NCBI GenBank assembly: GCA_021801615.1 | Contig: JAJYXS010000061.1 | Coordinates: forward strand, 1 to 20,321 | DNA: 20,321 nt | From: Actinomycetes bacterium | GTDB lineage: Bacteria; Actinomycetota; Acidimicrobiia; Acidimicrobiales; RAAP-2 | Reading direction: 5' to 3' | Shown: piece by piece, positions 7,001 through 17,500 of the stretch | How positions within the stretch are numbered: the stretch's first letter is position 1 | Layout of the letters: each line of letters begins with the position of its first letter | Program-made: the position numbers and the translations under genes | The notes under the pieces: generated by a model | Seen by the model: the letters and a program-made list of their open reading frames with translations, nothing else | Database searches by the model: none | Told to the model about the DNA's origin: nothing

Positions 7001-8354
7001 CGCGCTGAAGGACTGCAGCCTGAACGGCGGCACGAAGCTCTACTGGTGGGACCCCGCTGCGAGCGCGTGGCAAGCGGTGTCGCCCGCGTCGACGCCGACC
7101 GGGACACCCCCGTGCATCTCCGCCGCGCTGAGCTCGTCGTCGACGCCCACCATCGCCGAGTTGACCGGGACGGTGTTCGCCGTCGGCACAGCAGCCACGG
7201 CGAGCGTCACTCGGGTCTACGGCGCAACAGCGGACGCGACCGCTGCGGCCGAGTTCATCCGGACCTTCCCGTACTCGAAGCGCTCGTGCCCTCCGAGTAG
7301 GGACGCGGTGTTGGCCACGACAAAGACGTACCAGGACGCACTCTCGAGCCAGTTCCTCGCGGAGGATCTCACAACCGGGACGCTCCTCACGCCGACGGGG
7401 AGCCTCTCATCGGTGACGGCTGGCGTGCTCAAGCAAGAGGGGATCAAGGCGGTCTACGTCGTGGGGGGCCCCCTTGCGATCACGACAGCCGTCGTGAGCG
7501 CGCTCGCCCGGTTGCCGGCCTACGGGTGCGGAGGGTCGAGCCCGTCGGGGAAGATCACCGTCTACCGGATCACAGGGGCGACGCAGTACGGAACGGCAGA
7601 GGCGGTCGCGGAGTTCGTGAGGACTGCGGCTCGGAAGTCCTTCCCGGGCGCCTATGGCGGGGTCGATGGCACAGGCGGCACGGGGAGGTACAACGACACG
7701 GCAGGAACCGGCTCTGCAGCCCCGGAGGGTGCGGTGCCAACGGCCATCCTCGCAAGTGGCGAGGAATTCCAGGACGCCCAGAGCGCGAGCGTGCTCTCCT
7801 ACCGGACAAAGCTGCCGTTGCTCCTCACGCCTGCGACGACGCTGTCCACGACAGCCGTCGCTGCCGTGGAGAAGCTCGGCATCGAGCAGGTGATCTTGAT
7901 AGGTGGCCCGCTTGCGGTGTCCAACGCCGTGGAGACCACCTTGGTGGCCAAGACCGGCGTTTCGGTGCTCCGGGTCGCCGGAAGGGACTACGCCGACACG
8001 GCTCGCGAGCTCGCGAGGTTCGAGACGGCGGGGGCGACAGACGGTCTCGGGTGGACAACGGGTCACAAGATCTTGGTCGCCCGGGGAAACGGCTTCACTG
8101 ACGGCGTTGCCGGCGCCGTGCTGGAGAACGCGCGCGACGCCACAACAGGTGCCTCCGGTTCTGCGCGGCCGCTCCTCCTCACCGAGACGGCGACGGTGGT
8201 CGGGAAGTCGCTTTCGACGTTCTTGGAGGTCACAGGTCACACAGGGATCGACGGGGCGCCAAGCAAGGACATCACGTCCATGACGATCCTCGGCGGGCCG
8301 CTCGCTGTGAGCACAGCGTCGGTGACCGCCATGCGGACGGACTTGAGCCGTTGA
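4071..8354 (+). CDS. Secreted cell-wall-binding protein with eight Ig-like repeats and three CWB2 domains
   Basis: An exported surface protein of 1427 residues. Residues 1-34 are a classic signal peptide: an Arg-rich n-region, the hydrophobic core LGLVLVAWGAVLGV and cleavage after VASA. Eight Ig-like repeats of about 105 residues follow (about 40-885). Each has a YGS[ST] strand start at roughly residues 55, 164, 268, 374, 482, 587, 697 and 802, a VTFW motif, an LCxFxLS..C pair probably forming a disulfide, and an LTVxKA end. A Ser/Thr/Ala linker (about 890-910) and a Cys-containing beta domain with a YWWDP motif (about 912-1043) come next. Three cell wall binding repeat 2 domains start near 1048, 1166 and 1301, each with a VVGGPLA/LIGGPLA/ILGGPLA signature. 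CWB2 triplets in other Gram-positives bind wall polymers non-covalently, so this protein should display the Ig-like stalk on the cell surface. There is no sortase signal or C-terminal membrane segment. A structural or adhesive role is inferred. Confidence 0.92.
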   Translation: MIAHRRLRRAVRSALGLVLVAWGAVLGVSSVASAATYSGTFKAEIAASTTAATMPYGSTVVLSETGLPGSTGGKVTFWVGTTTFTASASSMHLCTFSLSASTTSCTYIVALDPSTTAYKVRAHWSGSSTYAPISSSNSVPLTVDKESAPLVAMITGSTAKSTAYGSSVTLSETGVPAATGGTVTFWVGTTYASGTHLCTFALSATATSCSYTVALAPGDYGVVAHWSGTSADYTTGTSGGVALAVTKALAPNFTVQLAGSTSAASEAYGSSITLSERGLPGSTGGAVTFWTGTTYTSATHLCSFTLSTSTTSCSYTVSLMPSTTAYEVHAHWAGSSDYDTGTAETTVALTVTKAPAPTFTDKITASTSSISKPYGSTVVMSEAGLPVDEGGTVTFWTGTTYGSGTSSNLCTFSLSASSSSCDYKIGLRPSTSSYRVDAHWSGGAEYDAGTGSAVTLTVVKATAPILSARVTGSTSPMSRVYGSTLTLSETGLPPTAGGKVTFWAGSTYTTSTHLCTFTLSTSTTSCSYKVSLAPSPTPYDVSVRWAGSGTYPLTTSSPQHVALTVVKATPTLVARISASSSPASEPYGSTVTLSETGLPATAGGKVTFWAGTTSTTYDSSSTHLCTFTLSVTTTSCSYTVTLTPSSTPYDVSVHWAGAAAYTPATSFPQYVPLTVTKAPAPAFAAKVTGSTSATEAYGSSITLSEAGLPATGSGTVTFWVGTAYTSSTHLCAFTLSGSTTMCSSKVVLTPATTPYEVSVHWAGDSDYDPGTTMATVALTVTKAPAPAFSGRITGTTSATKSYGSSIDLSETGIPSVGGGTVAFWIGASYTSSTQLCTFMLSASKTACSYTVTLAPSRTPYDVLVHWSDSSDYEAGTGTAALTLEVVAAPSVAASTASASTSATASTTAAAASAALTCSVTHGTCSAANDAVNVTAFPGPGSLTVLQYSSNPELAPSFAATGRYFDVQVSSGSSFSTVALKDCSLNGGTKLYWWDPAASAWQAVSPASTPTGTPPCISAALSSSSTPTIAELTGTVFAVGTAATASVTRVYGATADATAAAEFIRTFPYSKRSCPPSRDAVLATTKTYQDALSSQFLAEDLTTGTLLTPTGSLSSVTAGVLKQEGIKAVYVVGGPLAITTAVVSALARLPAYGCGGSSPSGKITVYRITGATQYGTAEAVAEFVRTAARKSFPGAYGGVDGTGGTGRYNDTAGTGSAAPEGAVPTAILASGEEFQDAQSASVLSYRTKLPLLLTPATTLSTTAVAAVEKLGIEQVILIGGPLAVSNAVETTLVAKTGVSVLRVAGRDYADTARELARFETAGATDGLGWTTGHKILVARGNGFTDGVAGAVLENARDATTGASGSARPLLLTETATVVGKSLSTFLEVTGHTGIDGAPSKDITSMTILGGPLAVSTASVTAMRTDLSR
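4180..6725 (+). repeat. Eight tandem ~318-bp coding repeats
   Basis: The eight Ig-like units are related at DNA level. Every copy carries TACGGCTC at its YGS codons, and the joints between units share near-identical stretches such as AAGGCGCCGGCTCCG at the starts of repeats 4 and 8. Spacing between copies is 104-110 codons. Such an array can gain or lose units by recombination. Confidence 0.8.
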
Positions 8355-8369
8355 CACAGGTCCTCGGCG

Positions 8370-8390
8370 ACTCTCGGGTTCCCTCAGAGT
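8370..8390 (+). terminator. Possible hairpin terminator after the CWB2 gene
   Basis: ACTCT and AGAGT arms flank an inner GGG-TT-CCC stem, starting 16 bases after the stop codon. There is no T-run, so intrinsic termination is uncertain. Confidence 0.3.
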
Positions 8391-8444
8391 GCGTGAGCGA
8401 GCGACGACCCGACGCTCGACGCGCCCCCTTTCCTTTCGAGCTCC

Positions 8445-8473
8445 TTGAAATGTGCGCTGGCGCCAAGTAGCAT
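8445..8473 (+). promoter_or_regulatory. Sigma-70-type promoter of the giant surface-protein gene
   Basis: TTGAAA (8445-8450), an exact 17-bp spacer and TAGCAT (8468-8473). It predicts a start of transcription near 8480 and a leader of about 58 nt before GTG 8538. It also shows that the giant gene need not be co-transcribed with the CWB2 gene. Confidence 0.6.
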
Positions 8474-8521
8474 GTCACCGGGATCTATGCGCCGCCGCAG
8501 GCGAGAGTTCGTGCTCTCGCC

Positions 8522-8533
8522 GGAAGGGGGAGG
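8522..8533 (+). promoter_or_regulatory. Purine-rich ribosome binding site for GTG 8538
   Basis: GGAAGG and GGAGG lie within a purine tract that ends 2 bases before GTG 8538; GGAGG is 4 bases away. The in-frame TTG 8445 and ATG 8472 lie inside the promoter elements. ATG 8487 would leave a leader of only about 7 nt. Confidence 0.55.
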
Positions 8534-8537
8534 GGAC

Positions 8538-11500
8538 GTGCGAATTTTGCATGTCGTATGGCGCGTCGCGTCGCGCGCGGTCGTGCGCACCCTTCCGGGG
8601 GTCGGGGTGAGCGCCTTGTGCGCGGCGGTTGTCGGCTTCCTCGTCGTGCCGGCAGTGCTGTCGGATCGGCGACCCGAGGGCATCGCACCCCGTGGCGGCG
8701 TGCCCTCCGGGTCGGCAGCGCTGGAGGTCTCGACCACGCCGACGTCGACAGGGCCGGCACCGACAGGGCCGACGTCGACAGGGTCGGCGTCGACAGGGTC
8801 GGCGTCCACCACCCAGTCCTCGACCTCGCAGGTGTCGGCGTCGCCGCAGGCCCTGTCACAGACACAGTGGTGCGCGGCGACACCGTCGACAAGCGCCGGT
8901 AACCGCGAGACATGCCACTTGACAACCTCTGGGACAACGACTTCGACAAAGACGGGCAGCGTCACGATCCCGGCAGGGATCGCGCACGTGCATTTCCAGG
9001 TGAACGGGGCGATCGGAGGCAACGTCGGTGGCGCCGCCGGCGGCGACGGCGCCATGGTGACCGGGACACTCGACATGACATCCATCGCAAGGACATCCAC
9101 AGGGACTAGGACCCTGGTCGTCACCGCGGGCGCGAACGGGTCGTCCCCGCCCCTGCACACGAAGCCCGGGGCGCGCGCCGGGTCACCGGGCGGGGGCGGC
9201 GGCGCGAGCGGATGGCAAGGTGGCGCCGGCGGCGGCGGTTGGACGGGGATCGCGACGGCACGAGGTGCCTTGGTCGTCGTCGCGGGTGCCGGGGGCGGCT
9301 CGGGCGGGTGGGGGTCGAACAACACAACAAACCCGGTCTCCGGGGGCAGCGGCGGCAAGACCGGCTCGAACGGTTCAGGCGGAGGGACACACAACATCTG
9401 CATCGGCAGCAAGCACGGGGCCGGTGGGGGCGGCGGGGGGTCGCAGACCTCTCCTGGAGGCGGCGGGCAGGGCGGCGGCGGGGGCAGCTGCTACGGCACA
9501 GGGACAAGCGGGGCATCGGGAAAAGGGAACACCGGCGGTTCAGGGGGCGGCGGCAACGGCACGAACGACACCGGCGGAGGCGGCGGCGGGGGTGGCGCCG
9601 GATGGTACGGCGGCGGCGGGGGCGGTGGCGGGTTCGGCACCGGCTACGGAACCGGGGCTGGCGGCGGCGGCGGGGGAGGCGGCTCGAGCGGCTTCCACCC
9701 CACATGGGCCTCGAACGTCGTCTACACATGCAACAGCGACGCAGGGTCGTGCACGACGACAGGCAATAGCAAGTCCACGGCATACGCCTACGTGCAGCTC
9801 CAGTGGACACGCATTCCCTCCACCACGTCGCTTGCCGTCACCACGCCGACCACCCCCCCGCAGTACGGCGAGAGGGTCACGCTCGAGGCGACCGTGACGG
9901 CGGCAGGCAAGGCAGTGACGACAGGCGTGGTCGATTTCAGCGCGACATCCACGCCGATCACGACAAAGGCCACATCCTCTCGGACCTGCACAAGCGTGCC
10001 GGTCGACTCCGCGGGCGTCGCGACGTGCTCGGATTACCGGCTGACAGGGTCAGAGAGCGTCACGCTGCGCGCGTTCTCCGCGACGTACGTCGGTGACACG
10101 ACCTACGCGAAGAGCAGTGGCTCGGCGACCATCACGGGCGTCCTCGCGAAGGACAAGACGACCATCAGCACCGTCAGGGTCACGCCGTCGACGACAGCGA
10201 GGACGAAGGCGCTGACACTCTCGGTGACCGTCTATCCGGCTGGGTACTTCTCGACAGAGCCCGGCTACACAGGCACACCAGGGTTCACAGCGGCGCACAG
10301 CGTGCACAGTTACGCGCCGACCTCGCTCGGCGCACGGAGCACAGGCACAGGCGCGGTCACATTCTTCTACGGGACAGGCCAGCCGATCATCTGCAAGAAC
10401 CCGTCGCAGATCTCGACAGCAGCTGCGGCGGGAGGAAAGGCGACAGCGAACTGCCTGTTCACAGACCCCGTCCCGGGCACGACATACAAATTCTATGCAC
10501 GGTACGCTGGCGCCGGCGACAACGCGGCGGTGACGTCCACACCGAAGACGTCCTATCAGGTGAACAAGGCGAAACCCTCGATCACACTCGCGCTGGCGCC
10601 GGCACCCACCGCGAAGACACCGATCTTCGGTGAACCGATCACCGTGACGGTCACGGTGTCGAACATCCCGACGAGCGATACGAACCCGCCCGGCGTCACC
10701 CTGAAGGCCGCAACAAAGCCGCTCGATTGCACCGGGCCGACACAGACCAACCCCGTGAGCGCGGCCGGCGGCAAGTGCACCTTCGTCCCCGGAGGGACAG
10801 GAGACATCGAGCACGAGGTGGTCGTCGGGACATATCCGGGCGATGCGCAGACCACCGCGGAGAAACCCACAGTCGCGTTCACAGTCGCGCCGGCGACGGC
10901 GGTGACGAAGCTCGCCGTCACACCGGCGACCACGACAGGTCTTCCCGTCGGGGCGCGCGTGACGCTCGTTGCGACGGTGACCGACGCCACATACCCGGCG
11001 ACGCCGATCGACGGGACGGTGACCTTCTCGGGCACGGGGGTGAGCGGATGTGCGGGCCTCGAGGTCGAGAACGGCGTCGCGACGTGCTCAATGACACTGC
11101 CAACGTTGTCGACAGCGACACTGGGCTTCTCGGCCGTCTATTGCCCGACAGGAGCCGGCGGCAATTGCACCGACTGGAAACCCAGCCCATCGAGCGCCAT
11201 CGAGGCCAGGACGGGCCCCGACCCGACGACGACCACGCTGACGCCGGCAGCCCCCGAGACCAACCCCTTCACACTGGCCGGCGGCGAGGCCGTGACGGTC
11301 ACCGCGACCGTCCGCACCGCCGCGGGCGACCAGCCCGTCACAGGCACTGTCACCTTCAAGCAGAACGGTCAGCCGATCGCGACCTGCGGCGCGACACTCG
11401 GAAAGCCAGTAGGTGCCGCGGGCACGGTCACATGCACGTTCACCCCGGTCCCGGACAACGAGGACACAGTCGTCGCGACGTACTCGCCGAAACCCGGAAC

Positions 11501-14500
11501 CCTCACCGCGGCATCGAGGTCCGCGCCCTGGTACGTGAAGGTGAGCGGCAAGGAGACGACGACGGTCGTCACGGTCGCCAGCTCGACGATCTACGGCGTT
11601 CCTGCGCAGGCGACAGCGTCGGTGACCCTGGCCGCGACAGGTGCAAAGGTGCCCGCGGGCACCGTGGCCTTCTTCGCAGACGGGCAATCGGTGCCTTCCT
11701 GCGGCGCCCAACCGGTCGACAAGACAGGCAGGGCCACCTGCACAGTCTCTCCTTCGGTGCTCCCTGCCGGGACGACACCGGTGACCGTCTCGGCGGAGTA
11801 CTCCTACGCCGGTGGGACATACTCGAAGAGCTCGGGTGTCTCGACGGTGAAGGTCGATCCAGCGCCCACCTCCGCCTCCATCTCGGTCGTCCCGACAAGC
11901 GGCACCACAGATCTCGTCACGGTGACCGTGAGCAACGCCGCGGCCGGTGCGATCCTCGCCCCGACCGGCACGGTCAAGGTGACAGAAGGCGTGCTCAGCT
12001 GCACGGGCACGCTCGCACCTGCCTCGGGACCCTCTGCGGTCGCGGGCTGCTCGCTCCCGCGCCCGACGTCCAGCACACAGGTGACGTACACCGCCTCATA
12101 CCTGCCGTCAAACGGGGACTTCCAAGCGCTCACATCGCCGGCCATCCTGAAGGTCACACCCGGAGCGAAGTGCACGACACCGTTGTTCACAAAGGCGTGG
12201 ACCGCCGCCACCTCCGAGAAGACACTCGCGCTCTTTGTCGAGGGCGCAGGAAACGATGGCTCGATCAAGCTGAAGCTCGGCTCGGTCAGCGGCACATGCG
12301 TCGCGACAGGGGCCATCACGTTCAGCCGGGCAACGCTCGACCTGTTCGCGAAGACCGTCGCTGGCACCGCGGTGAGCGGGTACATCGTGCCCGCCGAGGG
12401 CAGCGGACAGCCGGAGGTCTGCCTCGCGGGTGGCACGGTCGCGCTCCCGACAGGCTGGTCGATCGGCTCGGCCAAGCTCTCGAGCACCGAGCGGCTCTGC
12501 TTCGATCTGACCGACCTCACAGACAAGGGCTCGACCGCGCTCGGCACACTCAGCGCCCCGAGCGGAAGCCTCACGCTCTCCGGAGCGACCGTCCCGTACG
12601 CGGCCGTTGCGACATCGGCCAAGTACGAGCTCACGCTCGGCTTCACATCCTCTCCGGCAGGTCTCACCGTCCACGTCGCGCCCTCGGTTCCGCCGGTCGC
12701 CTCCCCGTACGTGACCCTGACGATCAAGGTCGGCAAGTTCGGCACAACGTTCACAGCGACCGGGTCGGTCACACTCCTGAACCTTCCGTTCCTCGGAACC
12801 CCGCTGCACGGCAGCTTCTCGCTCACGACCGGGAGGACAGGGGGGATCAAGGGCTCTGTCGAGCTCACAGTGCTCCCCGCGACCGCCTCGTACTCGCCGG
12901 TGCCCGGGATCGTCCTGAGCGGGATCTCCCTCACACTGTCGACCACAACGGGCCTCACGATCAAGGGCACCGCGACGCTCGGCGCGGCCACAGGGCAGCA
13001 GTTCACCCTGGCGCTCACCGGCAACTACGACGCCGGCAAGTGGACGCTCGAGGTGACTTCTGGCTCGGTCAAGGCCTGGCAGCCGGTCAGCGGTCTCACG
13101 TTCAACCTGACAGTGACGGGGACAGTGACCATCACAACGGCGGGCTCCTCGGCCGTCGTCACCTACGATATCGAGGCCGGCAAACCCCCGTCGGGGCACA
13201 GCGCCGGTTCGGAGCTGGCAGCGTGGAGCCCCGGAGGGGGGGTCGCGGTCACGATCTCCTGCGTCGCGTTCGCCTTCGGGGTGGCTCCGAAGTGCGGCGC
13301 AGGCCTCACAGCGAAGTCGCCGACGGACCCGACCCTCTTCACCCAGGGAGCGGTCAGCTTCGGGAGCTCGGGGACAAGCTCGGGCATCACCGCGGGGTTC
13401 GAGGGATCCATCGACTTGAAGACCGCGAAGATCGACCTCTCCTACGACGCCACAGCAGGCCCCCTCTCCGTCTCCCCGGTGAGCGGGCTCACCCTCACGC
13501 TGGACTCGCTCTCGGTCACAGGCAACGCCGCGGCCCTGAACGTGGCAGGGACGGCGACCGCCACAATCTCGGCCGTTGGCACCTCGGTCGAGGTCAGCTT
13601 CCAGGACAAGGCGGGTGTGCTCGCCGTCTCGGGGAAGGCCACATTCAAGCGTCTGGGGGTTCCGCTCTCGGGGGTCTTCGCGTACGCGACCGGGGCGGTG
13701 GCCGGCTACACAACGTCCACACCGACAGTGGGGGCCAGAGGAGAGGTCGACCTGGTGAAGGGCTTCAGCGCCTTTGCCGTCTACCACCCCACAACGAGCG
13801 TCGCCGCGATCCTCCACGAGGTGGACTCGAACCTCGGGTCGGGTGCATCCCTTGCCTTCGACGCCTCCTGGACGCCCGGGGCGAAGCCCAAGTTCTCGAT
13901 CACCCTCGCCGCGGGGACAAAGTTTCCCTTCCTCGCCCTCCCCGACACAGGCAGGCTCACATCGGCCGTTCTCTCCTACGGCACAACAGCCCTGAGCCTG
14001 GTGCTCGAGGGTGCCATCCCGGACCCGGGCGCCCGCCCGGCCGACGTGACGGTCACACTCACGATCGGCACCGGTCAGGATGCCGGGACTTTCAGCGGAA
14101 AGGCATCCGTCAGCAAGCTTTCGATCTTCGGCCAGGTGGTCACACTCAAAGGGACGATCTCCCGTGATGCAGATGGCGCGATCACAGCCAACATCACAGC
14201 CTCGGTGCCCGGTCCCATCAGCCCGTTCCCGGGGGTGCCGTTCACGCTGTCGCAGGTGACGTTCTCCCTCGGCACGAAGGGCATCTCCATCGCAGCGACA
14301 ATGTCGGTCGACACGCTCGGGTCGCTCTCGGTCACAGGCTCGCTCCAGAAGGTCTCGACATGGTCGCTCACGGTGAAGGCCGCCGCGAGGCAGAGCTGGA
14401 CGCCCATCCCAGGCGTGAACCTGTCGCCTGCGTTCACCGGGACGGTGTCCGACGCCGCAGGCTCGGTTACCTTCTCGCTCACCGCCTCGGGGACCGGCGG

Positions 14501-17500
14501 GTCGCCGCTTGTCACGCTCTCGGCCGGTCCGGCGAAGCTCTCGGTCGACTCGGCCGGGCTCGGCAACGCCGCCCCACCCGAGGGCTGCAGCGTCTCGAAG
14601 GTCGGTGACCTGTGGCTGTCGGTGAACGGCTCGCTGGCGCTCACGCTCGGGACACAGACGAAGTCGGTCACAGCGACAGGTTGCTTCGACCTCACGGCGA
14701 AGACCTTCAGCGTGAAAGCGACGCTGGAAGCGCTGTCCTTCAGCGCCCTCACAGGCCACGTCCTCCTCGGCGCGCCGACGGTGACCCTCAGCTATGGGTC
14801 GGGCTCGATCGGGGTGCAGGCGACAGCGACATTGACCGTCACCATGCCGACCGGCGGGAGCGTCGTCGTTCGAGCCACGCTTTCGTTCCGGTCGGGCGGG
14901 ACCTTCGTGATCGGGGCCGAGGCCAACCTCTCGCATTGGCTCGGGAGCGACGGCAGCTCGGCGTACTTGTACTACGCCTCAGAGAAGGTCACAGGGTTCA
15001 CAACCGGAGACCCCTCGCTCCAGAAGATCGACCTCGCTCAGGGCCTCACGTTCGCGCTCTCCGTCAGCGTTCCGGCGACAGTGGCAAAGGCGCTCTCCAA
15101 GATCGGCATCACAATCCCTTCGGGCTCGAACCTGAAGGCGACCGCGACCGCCACATTCGGAAGCGACCTCTACGAGCTCAGGATCTCGGTGAGCCTCGGG
15201 AGCGGCTTGCAGCTCTTCACAGCGGGCGGCGCGAAGCTCCTCCTCAACACAGGCTTCCTGCAGCTCGGCCTCAGCCCGACGGCTGCAACGTTCAGCCTCG
15301 GGCTCACCGCCACACTCGAGCTGCCCTCTCCGGGGTCCCTCGGCGGCGCCTCGCACCACTCCCTCACGGGGGAGCTGACGATCTCGGACACCGGGATCAG
15401 CGTGTCGTTGTCGCTCGGCCAGTGCGGCAGCACAGCAACAGCGTGGACCACAGCCTTCGGCGCTACTGGGCTCACGATCCAGTGCGCCTCGCTCGCCGGC
15501 GGCATCACCTACGAGTTCCCGTTCGTGAACGTCGGGCTCTCGGGAACGATCACCTCGCTTCCGTCGTCGATCTCGAACGTGACCGGCTACCAGGAGGGCG
15601 CTCCGATCGGCTTCGCCTTCAACCTCGACCCGTTCCTGCTTGAGCTCAGCATCGGGAAGAAGAACTCGACCACAGTGGCGCTGAAGCCGCTGCAGTTCAT
15701 CGGCCAGGGAACACTGATCAAGGTGTACTACGCGTCGCTCTACATCTCGCCGACCGGGGCGACGATCGGGCAGACCGTCTACCCTGCAGGCATCAGCCTC
15801 GGGTTCCAGGCGACACTGTTCAGCGTCAAGGTGTCGATCCTGGCCTCGATCGGGCTGTCGCCCCCAAGCATCACATTCACAGCCACAATCTCGAAGATCA
15901 CACTGCACGGCCTGTCGGTCGGCCCGATCAAGGTGGTGCTCAAGGCGTCGCCGAGCAACTTCGAGTTCCAGTTCACAGGAGGTGCCCAGCTCGGGCCTGG
16001 ATCCGTTGACATCGGACCGACACTCCAGATCGGCGGCGAGCTGAGCGCCACAGTGCAGATCGAGCTGTCGACCTCCCAGCTGAGCGCCTTCATCTCCGGG
16101 TCGATCTCCCTCACAGTCTCGGTGTGGTCCGCCACGAGGACCTGCTACAAGAACGGGCTGCCCTACGGCTGCGACTACGCTTGGCAGACCTCCGGGTTCT
16201 CGGCCACCCTCGCCAAGACCGGATTCTCGATCACAGGCTCCGGGGTGACCATCGAAGCAGACGGCTACTCGGTGACCTTCGACTACAACGGCCACGTCTC
16301 GGCAAGCGTGGCGAGCTTCGAACGCCCACTCGGCCACCACGGCCGGGCCGGTGGTGGTGGGCCCCGGCACCGCCTCCGGGCACCGATCCAGGCGGTCCTC
16401 ATGTCGTTCGTCCAGCCCGACACACCGGCGACGGCTCCGGTGCCGCCGGCTTCCGGGCCGCGCCAGGACCTGGGCAACGCGATCCTCGTCCCGAGCCCGC
16501 CGTCGGCGTCCGGAGGCAGCACCTCGAGAGGCTTGCCGTCGACGACCTCGCCGAAGAAGAGCACGGGACGGCCGTCCGGTACGTCGGTGGCGCCGATCAC
16601 GGCCGTCCCCACGACCGGGCGTCCCCTCGGAAGCTGGCAGGCGGCAGCGACGATGTCGAGCACGCGCTCGTTCCCTGCGTCGGCGACCCTGAGGAACGGC
16701 GACGTCCTCGTCGCTGGTGGAGCTGGAGCGGGCGGGCAGGCCCTCTCCTCGGCCGAGGTGTACGACCCGGCTGACGGCCGCTGGTCGACGGTCGGATCGC
16801 TCGCCACAGCGACGGTCGGGGCGAGCGCGACGCTGCTGGCCGACGGCGACGTGCTGATCGCAGGGGGGGAGGGTGCGAGCGGAGCGCCGTTGCGCACCGC
16901 TGAGCTGTTCCATCCGAGCACGGGGAGGTTCTCCAGGACCGGCCCCCTCGAGCAAGCCCGGGCGTACGCGAGCGCAGCGGCGCTTCCCGACGGCGACGTG
17001 CTCGTCGCCGGTGGAGTCGGCGCGGGGCACGTGCCGCTGCGCACCGCAGAGGTCTACGACCCCACGACGGGCAGGTTCGCCGTGACCGGCTCGATGTCCA
17101 CGCCCCACGCCTTCGGCGCGCTGGCTCCGCTCCCCGACGGGGAGGTCCTCGTGGCGGGCGGCCAGGACGCGACAGGGGCCGTCGCTTCCGCCGAGCGTTA
17201 CGACCCGTCGTCGGGGACCTGGGCGCCGGCCGCCAGCATGAGCCAGCCCCGGCTGATGGCCGCGGGAACGACGCTGCCCGACGGCGACGTCCTCGTGGTC
17301 GGTGGTGGCGCGAACGGCACCGTCTACGACCCGGCCACGGGCACCTGGGCGCGCACCGACGGGATGCCGGCCGCGCTCACAATGCCGATGGTCGCGACCC
17401 TGCCCGACGGCGAGGTGCTGGTGGCGGGCGGAGAGAGCGATGGCAACTCCACCTCGATGGCGCTGGTGTTCGAGCCGCACGGCCGCTCCTGGCGTTCCGC

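Noticed and set aside
10727..14167. Plus-strand open frame of 1146 codons inside the giant gene
   Set aside because: Arg/His/Gly-rich composition is typical of a shifted frame of GC-rich DNA; it has no domain, and the overlapping frame encodes clear Ig-like repeats.
12108..14936. Minus-strand open frame of 942 codons
   Set aside because: Antisense shadow of the giant gene; extreme Arg/Glu/Gly bias and no domain.
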